Origin: FEN-1219 sp036563665
GTDB lineage: Bacteria > Pseudomonadota > Gammaproteobacteria > Steroidobacterales > Rariloculaceae
Assembly (NCBI GenBank): GCA_036563665.1
Contig: DATCLY010000014.1
Location: 107,776 to 171,775, forward strand
Direction of reading: 5' to 3'
Length of the DNA: 64,000 nucleotides
Positions 32,741 to 40,569 of this stretch are shown in pieces. A program made the position numbers and the translations under genes. Positions within the stretch are counted from its first letter, which is position 1, and each line of letters opens with the position of its first letter. The notes beneath the pieces are model-generated. The model saw only the letters and a program-made list of their open reading frames with translations, was not told where the DNA came from and did not search any database.

Positions 32741-34003
32741 CTAGGCGAGCCGCGGCGCCCGCCGACATACCAGCACGGCATTCGTACCGCCGAACGCGAA
32801 CGAGCTGCTCATGCCGAGCTCGACGTCCTGCCCGCGCCGCGCCGCGAGCGGCACGTAGTCGAGGTCGCATGCGGGGTCCGGCACGCGCAGGTTGATCGTC
32901 GGCGGAATGACGCCCGTGCGCAGCGCGAGCAGCGTCGCCACGAGCTCCACCGCGCCGGCCGCCCCGAGCAGGTGCCCGTGCATCGATTTCGTGGAGCTCA
33001 CCGCCACGCGCTCCGCCGCGGCGCCCAGCACGCGCCGGATGGCCGCCGTCTCCACTGCGTCATTGGCGCGCGTGCCGGTGCCGTGCGCGTTGATGTAGCC
33101 CACCGCGCGAGGAGAGACGCCGGCGGAAGCGAGCGCGAGCGCCATCGCACGCGCCTGTCCCTCCACGGTGGGCCGCAGAATGTGCTCGCGATCGGTGCTC
33201 AAGCCGTAGCCCACGAGCTCGCCGTGCACGCGCGCGCCGCGCCGGGCGGCGTGCTCCCACTCCTCCAGCACGAGCACCGCCGCGCCCTCGCCCAGCACGA
33301 GGCCCGTGCGATCGCCGGCGAACGGCTTGCACGAGGCGCCCAAGTCCTCGGGATCCTCGCCGGCGAGCGCCTGCAGCGCGTCCCACGCCTTCAGCGTGCC
33401 GGGCGTGAGCGGCGCCTCGGCGCCGCCGGCGAGCGCCACCGTCGACGCGCCGCACCGAATCCGCAGCCACGCCTCGCCGATCGCGACGGCCGACGACGAG
33501 CACGCGGTGGAATACGTGAGGCACGGCCCCGCGAGGCCGTGCTCGATGGCGATCCAGCCCGCGGGAGCGTTGCTCATGGCGAGCAGCACCGTGGAGGGAT
33601 GGATGCGGTCCGCGCGCCCGCCGTAAAACGCCGCGTAGCCTTCGTCCGCGCTCGCCGCGCCGCCAAGCGCCGTGCCGAGGAACACGCCGACGGTCCGGCG
33701 CAGATCGTCGTCGAGCTCGAGCGACGCGTCCTCGAGCGCCTGCCGTGCGGCGACCACGGCGAGCTGGCTCACGCGATCGAGCAGCTTGCGGCGCGGCGCC
33801 GGGAAGTGCGCGCGCGCGTCGAACGGCGCCGGCGCGCCGATGCTCGCGCCGCCTTCCTTCGCCTGCAGCACCGCCGTTCCCGGGTCGCCCTCCCACAACC
33901 GCCGCACGGCCGAGCGCCCGGCGACCAGGCTCGCGAAGAACGACTCCGCATCGTGCCCGCCGGGGGCGACCACGCCGATACCCGTGACGGCCACGCGCTT
34001 CAT
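32741..34003 (-). CDS. Beta-ketoacyl-ACP synthase (FabF/KAS II-like) of the polyketide cassette
   Basis: 420-residue condensing enzyme that extends acyl-ACP by decarboxylative Claisen condensation. The Cys-His-His site is complete: Cys168 in STACSSS, His307 in NAHGTGT and His344 in SMHGHLLGAAG, with the conserved Lys339. It ends in the usual SSSFAFGGTNAVL. It is the last gene of a five-gene minus-strand cassette starting with a type III polyketide synthase, 16 bases after the acyl carrier protein gene. It may build or modify a fatty acyl starter on that carrier rather than serve general lipid synthesis, as no fabD, fabG or fabH is nearby. Confidence 0.9.
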   Translation of the reverse strand: MKRVAVTGIGVVAPGGHDAESFFASLVAGRSAVRRLWEGDPGTAVLQAKEGGASIGAPAPFDARAHFPAPRRKLLDRVSQLAVVAARQALEDASLELDDDLRRTVGVFLGTALGGAASADEGYAAFYGGRADRIHPSTVLLAMSNAPAGWIAIEHGLAGPCLTYSTACSSSAVAIGEAWLRIRCGASTVALAGGAEAPLTPGTLKAWDALQALAGEDPEDLGASCKPFAGDRTGLVLGEGAAVLVLEEWEHAARRGARVHGELVGYGLSTDREHILRPTVEGQARAMALALASAGVSPRAVGYINAHGTGTRANDAVETAAIRRVLGAAAERVAVSSTKSMHGHLLGAAGAVELVATLLALRTGVIPPTINLRVPDPACDLDYVPLAARRGQDVELGMSSSFAFGGTNAVLVCRRAPRLA

Positions 34004-34019
34004 GCTGCGACCGGCCCGC

Positions 34020-34283
34020 TCATCCTCGCCGACCGGCGCCGCCGTCGCGTTCCGCGCGGAGGCGGTCGATGTAGTCGGCGATGTCGCCGAGCGTGGCGAA
34101 CCCCGCTTCGAGCCGCTCGTCGGCGGTCACGTGGAAGCGGTCCTCGAGCGAGAAGACGAGCTCCATCACGGCGAGCGAGTCGATCTCGACGTCCTCGAGC
34201 CGCGTCTCCGGCGTCAACCGTTCCGGCGGCAGCTCGTACTCGTTCACGAGAATGTCGCGAAGCCCTTCGAATGTCGGTGTCAT
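34020..34283 (-). CDS. Acyl carrier protein of the polyketide cassette
   Basis: 87 residues. The 4'-phosphopantetheine attachment site is Ser36 in VEIDSLAVMEL, and helix II with FSLEDRFHV is typical of acyl carrier proteins. It starts inside the stop codon of the FAD oxidoreductase gene (ATGA overlap) and is followed after 16 bases by the ketosynthase gene. It probably carries the acyl chain offered to the ketosynthase and perhaps to the type III synthase. A Gly/Arg-rich tail (ERDGGAGRRG) follows the domain. Confidence 0.9.
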   Translation of the reverse strand: MTPTFEGLRDILVNEYELPPERLTPETRLEDVEIDSLAVMELVFSLEDRFHVTADERLEAGFATLGDIADYIDRLRAERDGGAGRRG

Positions 34284-35524
34284 GATGTCCCCTCGAAGCT
34301 CGCGGCGGAGAGCGACACGCCATCGCGCGCCGCGAAGCGTTGCGCCTTGCCGCCGAGGCGCGCCGCGAGCGTGAGCCACTCGGGATGGCGCTTGAGGAGC
34401 GGCAACAGCACGCGCGCGCCCGGCCGCATCGCGAGCCCGGCGTAGAGCGCGCTCCACGCGAGACGCCCCGCGAACCGGCGCCGCCAGCGGGCCGCGTATC
34501 GCCGCGCCACTTCCCGATGCCCGGCGCCGCGCACGAGCCGCGCGCGCTCGGGGCGGAGCAGATCGCAGAGGAGCCACGCGGACTGCATCGCCATGCTGAT
34601 CCCCTCGCCGAGGATCGGGTGTGCCTCGCCCGCGGCGTTGCCGACGGCGAAGCCGCTTCGCTCGTCCCATGTCGGCCGCGCGCCGGGCGCGAGCGGCCCC
34701 ACTGCGAGCCAGGGCCCGACCCGCCGCGCGCCGGCCAGCGCGCGGCGCACGCCGAGGCAGTGCTCCTCGAGGAGGCGCTCCACTGCGAGGCCCGCAGGCG
34801 CGCCGCGGGCGCTCGCCCTGCAACGGCGCAGCCGGTCGCGGCGGATGCAGCAGGCCACCGTGACGCGGCCGCGTTCCGCCACCACCATCCCGCCGTAGCC
34901 GCCGGGAAACGCCAGCACGGGCAACGACCCGCGCGCCAGCCGCGCGCCCGCGAAATCCGCCTTGAAGGCGAACAGGTCCGACGCGCGCGGGCCGCGGTCG
35001 CGCGTGGAGCCGGCACCCGGCGAACGCTCCCAGGAGCCGTGTGCGCGCACGATCACGGGCGCGTGCAGCTCGCGCCGCGCGCCGCGGGCCTCGCGCACCT
35101 CGGCCACGTACGCCCCGGGGGCGCCGCGCACCGCCCGCACGTCGCACGCCTGGAAGAGCGTGGCGCCGAGCTCGGCCGCACGGCGCATCAGGAGCGCATC
35201 GAGCTCTGCGCGGCCGAGGGCACGACCCCACGGATGACGCGCATCGGCCGCGCGGGGCAGGTCCGCTTCGATGATCTCGTCGCCCGCGTAGAGCGCCACG
35301 CGCTCGAGCGGCGGACCGGCGAGCGCGGCGAACGCGACGCCGACGCCCAGCGCGTCGAGCAACGGCAGGTTGGGAGCGGCGACGCACTCGCCGCACACCT
35401 TGCGCCGCGGAAACGGCCGCCGCTCGACGAGCGCGACGGACCAGCCCGCCGCCGCCAGCAGCGCCGCGGCCGTCGACCCCGCGACGCCGGCGCCGACGAC
35501 GATCGCTTCGTGGTCGCTACTCAT
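34280..35524 (-). CDS. FAD-dependent oxidoreductase (geranylgeranyl reductase/hydroxylase-like) of the polyketide cassette
   Basis: 414 residues. The N-terminal dinucleotide fold (VVGAGVAGSTAAALLAAAG, then LVERRPFPRRKVCGE) and the FAD-binding GNAAGEAHPILGEGISMAMQSA motif place it among the geranylgeranyl reductase-like and aromatic hydroxylase flavoproteins. In type III polyketide clusters such enzymes hydroxylate or oxidise the phenolic ring. The ATG at 35524 overlaps the methyltransferase stop by four bases (ATGA), and its own stop overlaps the carrier protein start, so the cassette is fully translationally coupled here. No membrane segment is visible. Confidence 0.87.
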   Translation of the reverse strand: MSSDHEAIVVGAGVAGSTAAALLAAAGWSVALVERRPFPRRKVCGECVAAPNLPLLDALGVGVAFAALAGPPLERVALYAGDEIIEADLPRAADARHPWGRALGRAELDALLMRRAAELGATLFQACDVRAVRGAPGAYVAEVREARGARRELHAPVIVRAHGSWERSPGAGSTRDRGPRASDLFAFKADFAGARLARGSLPVLAFPGGYGGMVVAERGRVTVACCIRRDRLRRCRASARGAPAGLAVERLLEEHCLGVRRALAGARRVGPWLAVGPLAPGARPTWDERSGFAVGNAAGEAHPILGEGISMAMQSAWLLCDLLRPERARLVRGAGHREVARRYAARWRRRFAGRLAWSALYAGLAMRPGARVLLPLLKRHPEWLTLAARLGGKAQRFAARDGVSLSAASFEGTS

Positions 35525-36270
35525 GCGCACGTTCGCCGCGTGCGGAAGACATGGCTGAACAGGCCGGCGGCTCGCTCCGCCAGCGTCCAATCGCCCGCCG
35601 CCGCCTTCGCCCACGCCGCCTCGAGCTCGCCGTCCGTGAACCCGGCCCGCACGCTCGCGACGCCATCGTGCCGCGTGACATCGTTCGCGCCGACGAGGCC
35701 GAGCAGCCGGCTGCCGGCGAGCGCGATCCCCGAGCGTCGCGGCTCCACGCACGCGAACGCCTGCGCGTGGGCCGCCACTCCGCGGAGCAGCCGCTCGAGC
35801 GCCTCGCCGGCGAAGTGATGCACGAACAGGTTCGCGAACAGCACCGGCCGCTCGCCGTCCGCAGGCTGCGTGCGCTCGAGCCACTCGATCGCATCGGCGG
35901 CGACCACGTCCGCGCGCCAGCCGAGCGCGCGGAGGGCTTCGAGCGTTTCGGCGGCCACGACGGGTCGCCGGTCGAGAAAAGTGATCGCGGCGCCCGGCCA
36001 GCGACGCGCGCGGCGGCGCGCGATCGCGAGCGCGAGCGTTCCGTCACCCGCGCCGAGCTCGACCAGCCGAAGCGAAGATCGCGGCTCGAAAGCCGCTGCC
36101 GCGGACGGCGGCGCATCGGCGAGGCACTCGTCGAGCGCCCGCCGCAGAATGCTCGACGCGCCCATCAGCCGATTCACGCGCCGCAGATCGGCACGCGCCC
36201 GCACCGCGCGCGGATCCTCCGGCGGCAACTCGTCCAGCCACTCGGGCTCCACGCGCCGCGCGAGGATCAC
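35521..36270 (-). CDS. Class I SAM-dependent methyltransferase of the polyketide cassette
   Basis: 249 residues with the SAM-binding glycine motif LVELGAGDGTLALA, the acidic strand end TFLDRR and the FANLFVHHF segment after strand 4. It would O- or C-methylate the polyketide product. The GTG start overlaps the polyketide synthase stop (GTGA), with GAGGTGGG just upstream. A stretch in the N-terminal part (codons for AAAFEPRSS, 36079-36102) differs in only three positions from the genome's reverse REP unit, as if a repeat had been absorbed into the coding sequence. Bacterial type III clusters more often carry an ICMT-like membrane methyltransferase; here it is soluble. Confidence 0.83.
   Translation of the reverse strand: MILARRVEPEWLDELPPEDPRAVRARADLRRVNRLMGASSILRRALDECLADAPPSAAAAFEPRSSLRLVELGAGDGTLALAIARRRARRWPGAAITFLDRRPVVAAETLEALRALGWRADVVAADAIEWLERTQPADGERPVLFANLFVHHFAGEALERLLRGVAAHAQAFACVEPRRSGIALAGSRLLGLVGANDVTRHDGVASVRAGFTDGELEAAWAKAAAGDWTLAERAAGLFSHVFRTRRTCA
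36079..36102. repeat. REP-like sequence inside the methyltransferase gene
   Basis: TCGCGGCTCGAAAGCCGC then TGCCGC matches the reverse G-variant REP unit at 21 of 24 bases, in frame within the coding sequence of the methyltransferase. It encodes part of a linker before the SAM-binding strand. Confidence 0.6.
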
Positions 36271-37328
36271 CGGCCCACCTCGAGCAACGCGCCGTGGCAG
36301 CTGAAGCCTGCGCCGAACGACGACAGCCACCACCAGCCCGCCGGAGCGTGGTCCGCGAGCGCGGCCGCCAGCACGAAATACACGAACGCGCTGCTCAAGT
36401 TGCCGTACTCCGCGAGCACCGTGGCGCTGTAGCGCAGCTGCTCGTCGTCGAGCCCGATGCGTGCCTTGAGCGCCGCCAGCACGTCGCGCCCGCCCGCGTG
36501 CCAGATCCACGCCGCGACCTGTGAGCGCCGCAGGCCTGCCGCGGTCAGCAAATCGTCGAGCACCTGCTCCGCGTGCGCCGCGGCGAGCTGCGGCACCGGC
36601 CGCGTGAGCACGTTGCGCAGCATTCCGTGCCGCTGCTCGAAGCGCAGCGCCTCACGCTCGCCGGCGTTCAAGCGCGACCGCACCCCCCGCCACTCGATGC
36701 GCCGGCGCGCGGCCTCGGGCTCGGCGGTGAGCACCGCCGCCCCGGCGCCGTCGCCGAAGAGACACGCGGAGACCAGCACGCCGGGATCGTCGTCCAGATA
36801 CATCGCGGCGCTCGACACCTCCACGCACACGGACAGCACGGCACCGCCGCGGCCGGACGCGATCAGCGCCTCGGCGAGCTGCCAGTTCGGCAGCGCCGCG
36901 CCGCAGCCTTGCCCCACGAGATCGAACGCCGCGACGTCCGGCCGCAGGCCGAGCCGCTCCGCCACGTAGCTCGAGAGGCCCGGGCAGAGGTAGCCCGTGC
37001 AGGTGCTCACCACCACCGCATCGATGTGCGCGGCGTCGACGCCCGCGTCGCCGAGCGCCCGCGCGCCCGCCGCGCTCGCGAGCTCCGGCGCGTGGGCGAG
37101 GAAGCGAGCGTGCAAGGTGTCCGGGTCGATGCGAAACACCTCGTCCAACGACTCGAGCGCGAGCCAGCGGGCCTCGATGCCGTTGTCGCCGCGGAGCACC
37201 GTGCCGACGATCGCCCGCGAGCGGGCGTCGAGCTTGCGATACCAGTCGGAGGCGCAGAACGCGCGCCAGCAGTCGAGCTTGGTGTAGCGACGGGGAGGGT
37301 GTGAGGTGCCGAGGCCGCGTAGGAACAT
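36267..37328 (-). CDS. Type III polyketide synthase (chalcone synthase-like)
   Basis: 353-residue homodimeric condensing enzyme acting on CoA or ACP thioesters to make alkylresorcinols, alkylpyrones or related phenols. The catalytic triad is Cys142 (DLVGQGCGAALPN), His277 (WIWHAGG) and Asn310 (EYGNLSSAFV), and the C-terminal SSFGAGFSCHGALLE is typical. The ATG at 37328 begins a proper N-terminal strand; the frame upstream runs through tandem REP repeats. It heads the cassette with methyltransferase, flavoprotein, carrier protein and ketosynthase. The first three parallel the Streptomyces SrsA-SrsB-SrsC system for phenolic lipids. The carrier protein and ketosynthase suggest a dedicated long-chain acyl starter. 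Confidence 0.9.
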   Translation of the reverse strand: MFLRGLGTSHPPRRYTKLDCWRAFCASDWYRKLDARSRAIVGTVLRGDNGIEARWLALESLDEVFRIDPDTLHARFLAHAPELASAAGARALGDAGVDAAHIDAVVVSTCTGYLCPGLSSYVAERLGLRPDVAAFDLVGQGCGAALPNWQLAEALIASGRGGAVLSVCVEVSSAAMYLDDDPGVLVSACLFGDGAGAAVLTAEPEAARRRIEWRGVRSRLNAGEREALRFEQRHGMLRNVLTRPVPQLAAAHAEQVLDDLLTAAGLRRSQVAAWIWHAGGRDVLAALKARIGLDDEQLRYSATVLAEYGNLSSAFVYFVLAAALADHAPAGWWWLSSFGAGFSCHGALLEVGR

Positions 37329-37418
37329 CGAGCGGTGAGCCGCGCCGTGGATCGTAGCGCGGACGGGTGCAGAAACCGTGCCAGCCCGCGGGCGATCTCG
37401 GGGTCGGCGGCGCGAAGA

Positions 37419-37612
37419 TCGCGGCTGGAAAGCCGCTCCCACCACGGCCCTCGAGCGGCGCAGACGCGGCTGGAAAGCCGCTCCCACCACGGCCCTCGAG
37501 CGGCGCAGACGCGGCTGGAAAGCCGCTCCCACCACGGCCCTCGAGCGGCGCAGACGCGGCTGGAAAGCCGCTCCCACCCAGCTATCGAGTGGGAGCGCCT
37601 TTCCAGGCGCGA
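37419..37612. repeat. REP-like cluster F: 45-bp tandem array
   Basis: Four reverse units start at 37419, 37464, 37509 and 37554, exactly 45 bases apart, and the 21-base spacers (beginning CACGGCCCTCGAGCGG) are the same each time. A single forward C-variant unit closes the array at 37589-37612. The cluster fills most of the 296 bases between the ankyrin gene stop and the polyketide synthase start. It would form several hairpins in the operon's 3' or 5' RNA. Confidence 0.92.
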
Positions 37613-37624
37613 CTCGAGGCCAGT

Positions 37625-39232
37625 CTACTGCGCGGCGGCGGTGTCCGCGTTCTGCCTGGCCAGCGCCTCGAGCAGGATCGCCTCGGCCTCGGGGAACTCG
37701 CGCGACGCGTTCGCGAGGAACACGCCGCGAGCCATCATCAGCGGCGTCCAGCCGAGCGCGTTCTTCGCGTTGACGTCGGCGCCCTGCTCGATCAGATAGC
37801 GCGTGATGGAGGGCTGGTTCGAGATGATCGAGCCGTGCAACGCCGTGCTCTCGTCCCAGCGCGGATCGCCCACGCCGAGATCGGCGAGCTCCTCGATGTT
37901 GTGCGGGTAGTAGAGCAGCGTGTGCTCGGGCGTGCCTTCCATGACGTAGTCGCCGAAATCCGCTCGCGCGTTCACGTCGTTGCCGAGCTCCACGCAGAGC
38001 TTCACGGCCTCGAGCCGTTCCTCTTCCGACACGCCCGTGTGCGGCCCCGGCGTCTCGCCTTCCCAGGTGTCGAGCCCCGCGGCGACCATGAGCGGCGTCA
38101 CGCCGAAGCGGTTCGGCAGCGTGGGGTCCGCGCCGCCCTCGGCCAGCACGCGCATGAGCGGCGCGTCGCCGTTCTTCGCGGCCACGTAGAAGGCCGTGGC
38201 GCCGTTGTACGTGATGAGGTGCCGGCCGAGCGTGAGCCCCGGCGGATTGCGCGCCATGCCGGCCACCTTGTTGAAGCGCATCTCCTGCCAGTCGATGCGC
38301 ACGTTCGGGTCGGCGCCCGCGGCGAGGAGCTGCCGGGCGAGCTCGAGGCTCGTCACGCGGCCGACGGGCCGCGGCGGCGCATCGGCCTCGTCGCCCACCG
38401 CCGCCTGGCCCGTGGCGCCCGGCTCGCGCAGCCAGGCGATGATGTGCAGCGGCGAGCCGCGCGGGTCGGGCAGGTTCGGATCCGCGCCGCCCGCGAGCAG
38501 CTCGGAGGCGACCTCGTAGTACGCGTTGACGATCGCCATGTTGAGCGCGCTCGTGCCGTCCGGCGCCACTGCGTTCACGTCGGCGCCGCCCTCGATCAGC
38601 GCCTTCACGGCCTCGAGCCGGGCCTCGCGCACGGCGAAGAGCAGCGCCGTGAAGCCGCCTTTCGACCGCGCATCGAGCGCCGCGCCGTGCTCGATCAGGA
38701 GCTTCACGGCTTCGGCGTTGCCCTCGCCCGCCGCCCACATGAGCGCCGTCTGGCCGCGGTACGGCTCCACCGCATCGACGTCCGCGCCGCGCTCGAGCAG
38801 CAGGCGCACCGTCTCCGGCCGGCCGTTGCGCGCCGCGAGCATCAGCGCGGTCTGGCCTTCCTCCGAGCGCTCGTTCGGATCCGCGCCCGCGTCGAGCAGC
38901 CGCGCCACGATCTCGTGGTGGCCGCCGTGCGCGGCTAGCGCGAGCGGCGTCACGCCGTGCCGCGTGGCGGCGTCCACCCGCGCGCCCGCGTCGAGCAGCA
39001 GGTCCACCATCTCGGGCAGGTTGCGCCGCACGGCCCAGTGCAGCGCCGTGGAGCCGTCGGCGGCGGGCGCGTTCACGTCCGCGCCCTCCGCGAGCCGCGC
39101 GCGGACCGCGGCCACGTCCGCCGACGCCGCGGCCGCCGCGAGGTCGCCCGCGGCGTGGGCCGCAGAGGCGCACAGCCACAACGCCCCGGCTGCCGCGGCG
39201 ATCGCCCGCAACGCCCGGAGACGCGGCGTCAT
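37625..39232 (-). CDS. Exported ankyrin-repeat protein
   Basis: 535 residues with a signal peptide (AIAAAAGALWLCASAAHA) and about ten ankyrin repeats, including DGSTALHWAVRRNLPEMVDLLLDAG and GQTALMLAARNGRPETVRLLLERG. Two longer non-consensus loops interrupt the array around residues 260-330 and 390-450. Ankyrin repeats bind protein partners; being exported, the partner should be periplasmic, plausibly the cytochrome or DUF1552 product of the same operon. The ATG overlaps the DUF1552 stop by four bases. The same protein kind accompanies DUF1552/DUF1592 genes in other bacteria, where the role is equally unknown. Confidence 0.83.
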   Translation of the reverse strand: MTPRLRALRAIAAAAGALWLCASAAHAAGDLAAAAASADVAAVRARLAEGADVNAPAADGSTALHWAVRRNLPEMVDLLLDAGARVDAATRHGVTPLALAAHGGHHEIVARLLDAGADPNERSEEGQTALMLAARNGRPETVRLLLERGADVDAVEPYRGQTALMWAAGEGNAEAVKLLIEHGAALDARSKGGFTALLFAVREARLEAVKALIEGGADVNAVAPDGTSALNMAIVNAYYEVASELLAGGADPNLPDPRGSPLHIIAWLREPGATGQAAVGDEADAPPRPVGRVTSLELARQLLAAGADPNVRIDWQEMRFNKVAGMARNPPGLTLGRHLITYNGATAFYVAAKNGDAPLMRVLAEGGADPTLPNRFGVTPLMVAAGLDTWEGETPGPHTGVSEEERLEAVKLCVELGNDVNARADFGDYVMEGTPEHTLLYYPHNIEELADLGVGDPRWDESTALHGSIISNQPSITRYLIEQGADVNAKNALGWTPLMMARGVFLANASREFPEAEAILLEALARQNADTAAAQ

Positions 39233-40566
39233 GCCGACAACGGGTCAGGGTCGAGCCGCCCCGTGCTGTCGCCGAGCGAGTCGAGGTGCACGTCCACCTT
39301 GTCGAGCACCGTCAACAGCAGGTTAGTCATGGGCGTATCGTCGGGATAGCGCACGTGCTGCCCCGTCTTGATCTTGCCGCCGAGCCGGCCCACGAGCAGG
39401 CACGGCAGGTCGGTGTGCCGATGCAGATTGCCGTCGCCCATGCCGCTGCCGTAGACGAGCAGGCTCGCGTCGAGCAGGTTGCCGTCGCCCTCGGGCGTGG
39501 CGGCGAGCTTCTGCGCGAACTCCGAGAAGAGCTGCACGTGATACGTGTCGATGCGCGACTTCTTGTCGATGAGCGTGGCGTCGCCCCGGTGATGCGACAC
39601 GTTGTGGTGCCCGTCCGGCACGCCGATGTTCGGGTAGCTCAACCCCGAGAGCTCGCGCGACATGATCATGCTGAACACGCGCGTCACGTCGGCGCGAAAC
39701 GCGAGCGCCGCGAGATCGAACATGAGCCGCGCGTGCTCCTCGTAGGTGTCGGGGATGCTCGTGGGACGCTCCGGCAGGTCGAGCTCCTCGCCGCTGCGGG
39801 CCTCCGCGGCCTGGATGCGCCGCTCGATCTCGCGCACCGAGTCGAGATACTCGTCGAGCTTGCGGTGATCGCCGGGCCCGAGGCTGCGCGCGAGCGCGGC
39901 CGCCTCCTGCCGCACCGAATCGAGGATGCTGCCGGTGGCCTGCACGCGGGCCAGGCGCTCGGCGGCCGGCCCGCCGTCGCCGAACAGGCGCTCGAACACG
40001 ATGCGCGGATGGATCTCCGCGAGGTTCGGCGTGGTGTCGTTGCGCCACGAAACGGTGTTCACGTAGAAGCAGTCGCCGGCGTCGCAGGCGCCCTGCATCG
40101 GCGGATCCACGCTGAGCTCGAGCGACGGCAGCGGGGAATCCCTGCCGATCCTGGCGGCCGCGATCTGATCGGCGGACGTGGCGAGGCGCACCTCCACGCC
40201 GGGCCGCGTGCGGTCGTAGGCGTGCACGCCGGTGAGCCACGCGGCCGAGGAGCGCGGATGGTCGCCCGTGCCGTCGCCCTTCGTGTCCGCCTCGCGGTGC
40301 GCGAGGCCCGTCAGCACGTTGAGGTAATCGCGCACCGGCGCGAGCGGCCGCAGGTTCGGCGTGAGCTCGAACTCGCGGCCCTGCTTAACCGGATTCCAAT
40401 TCGCGTGCACGATGCCGTTGCCCACGTACACGAAGCCGAGCCGCGGCGGCACGGCCGACGCGGCGGCGAACGCCGGCACCATCGAGTCGAGCAACGGCAG
40501 GGCCACGCAGGCTCCCGCGCCGCGCAGGAACGTGCGGCGGTCCAGTGCTTTCTTCGTTACGAACAT
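39229..40566 (-). CDS. DUF1552 family protein with Tat-type signal
   Basis: 445 residues beginning with a twin-arginine-like signal (LDRRTFLRGAGACVALPLLD) and continuing as a DUF1552 domain. Recognisable blocks are GNGIVHANWNP, DHPRSSAAWLTG, GDHRKLDEYLDSVREIERR and VYGSGMGDGNLHRHTDLPCLLVG; the last is a His/Asp-rich block that may bind metal. DUF1552 proteins nearly always pair with DUF1592-type cytochromes, as here (three bases downstream of that stop), and are abundant in Planctomycetes, where they are suspected of roles in polymer or sulfated compound metabolism. Actual chemistry is unproven. Confidence 0.87.
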   Translation of the reverse strand: MFVTKKALDRRTFLRGAGACVALPLLDSMVPAFAAASAVPPRLGFVYVGNGIVHANWNPVKQGREFELTPNLRPLAPVRDYLNVLTGLAHREADTKGDGTGDHPRSSAAWLTGVHAYDRTRPGVEVRLATSADQIAAARIGRDSPLPSLELSVDPPMQGACDAGDCFYVNTVSWRNDTTPNLAEIHPRIVFERLFGDGGPAAERLARVQATGSILDSVRQEAAALARSLGPGDHRKLDEYLDSVREIERRIQAAEARSGEELDLPERPTSIPDTYEEHARLMFDLAALAFRADVTRVFSMIMSRELSGLSYPNIGVPDGHHNVSHHRGDATLIDKKSRIDTYHVQLFSEFAQKLAATPEGDGNLLDASLLVYGSGMGDGNLHRHTDLPCLLVGRLGGKIKTGQHVRYPDDTPMTNLLLTVLDKVDVHLDSLGDSTGRLDPDPLSA

Positions 40567-40569
40567 GGC

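Noticed and set aside
32892..34285. Plus-strand open frames across the ketosynthase
   Set aside because: Antisense shadows without domain homology; the ketosynthase on the minus strand has its full active site.
37419..37577. Regular 45-bp repeats resembling a CRISPR array
   Set aside because: The spacers are identical to each other, the repeat is the genome's REP unit, and no cas genes are present.
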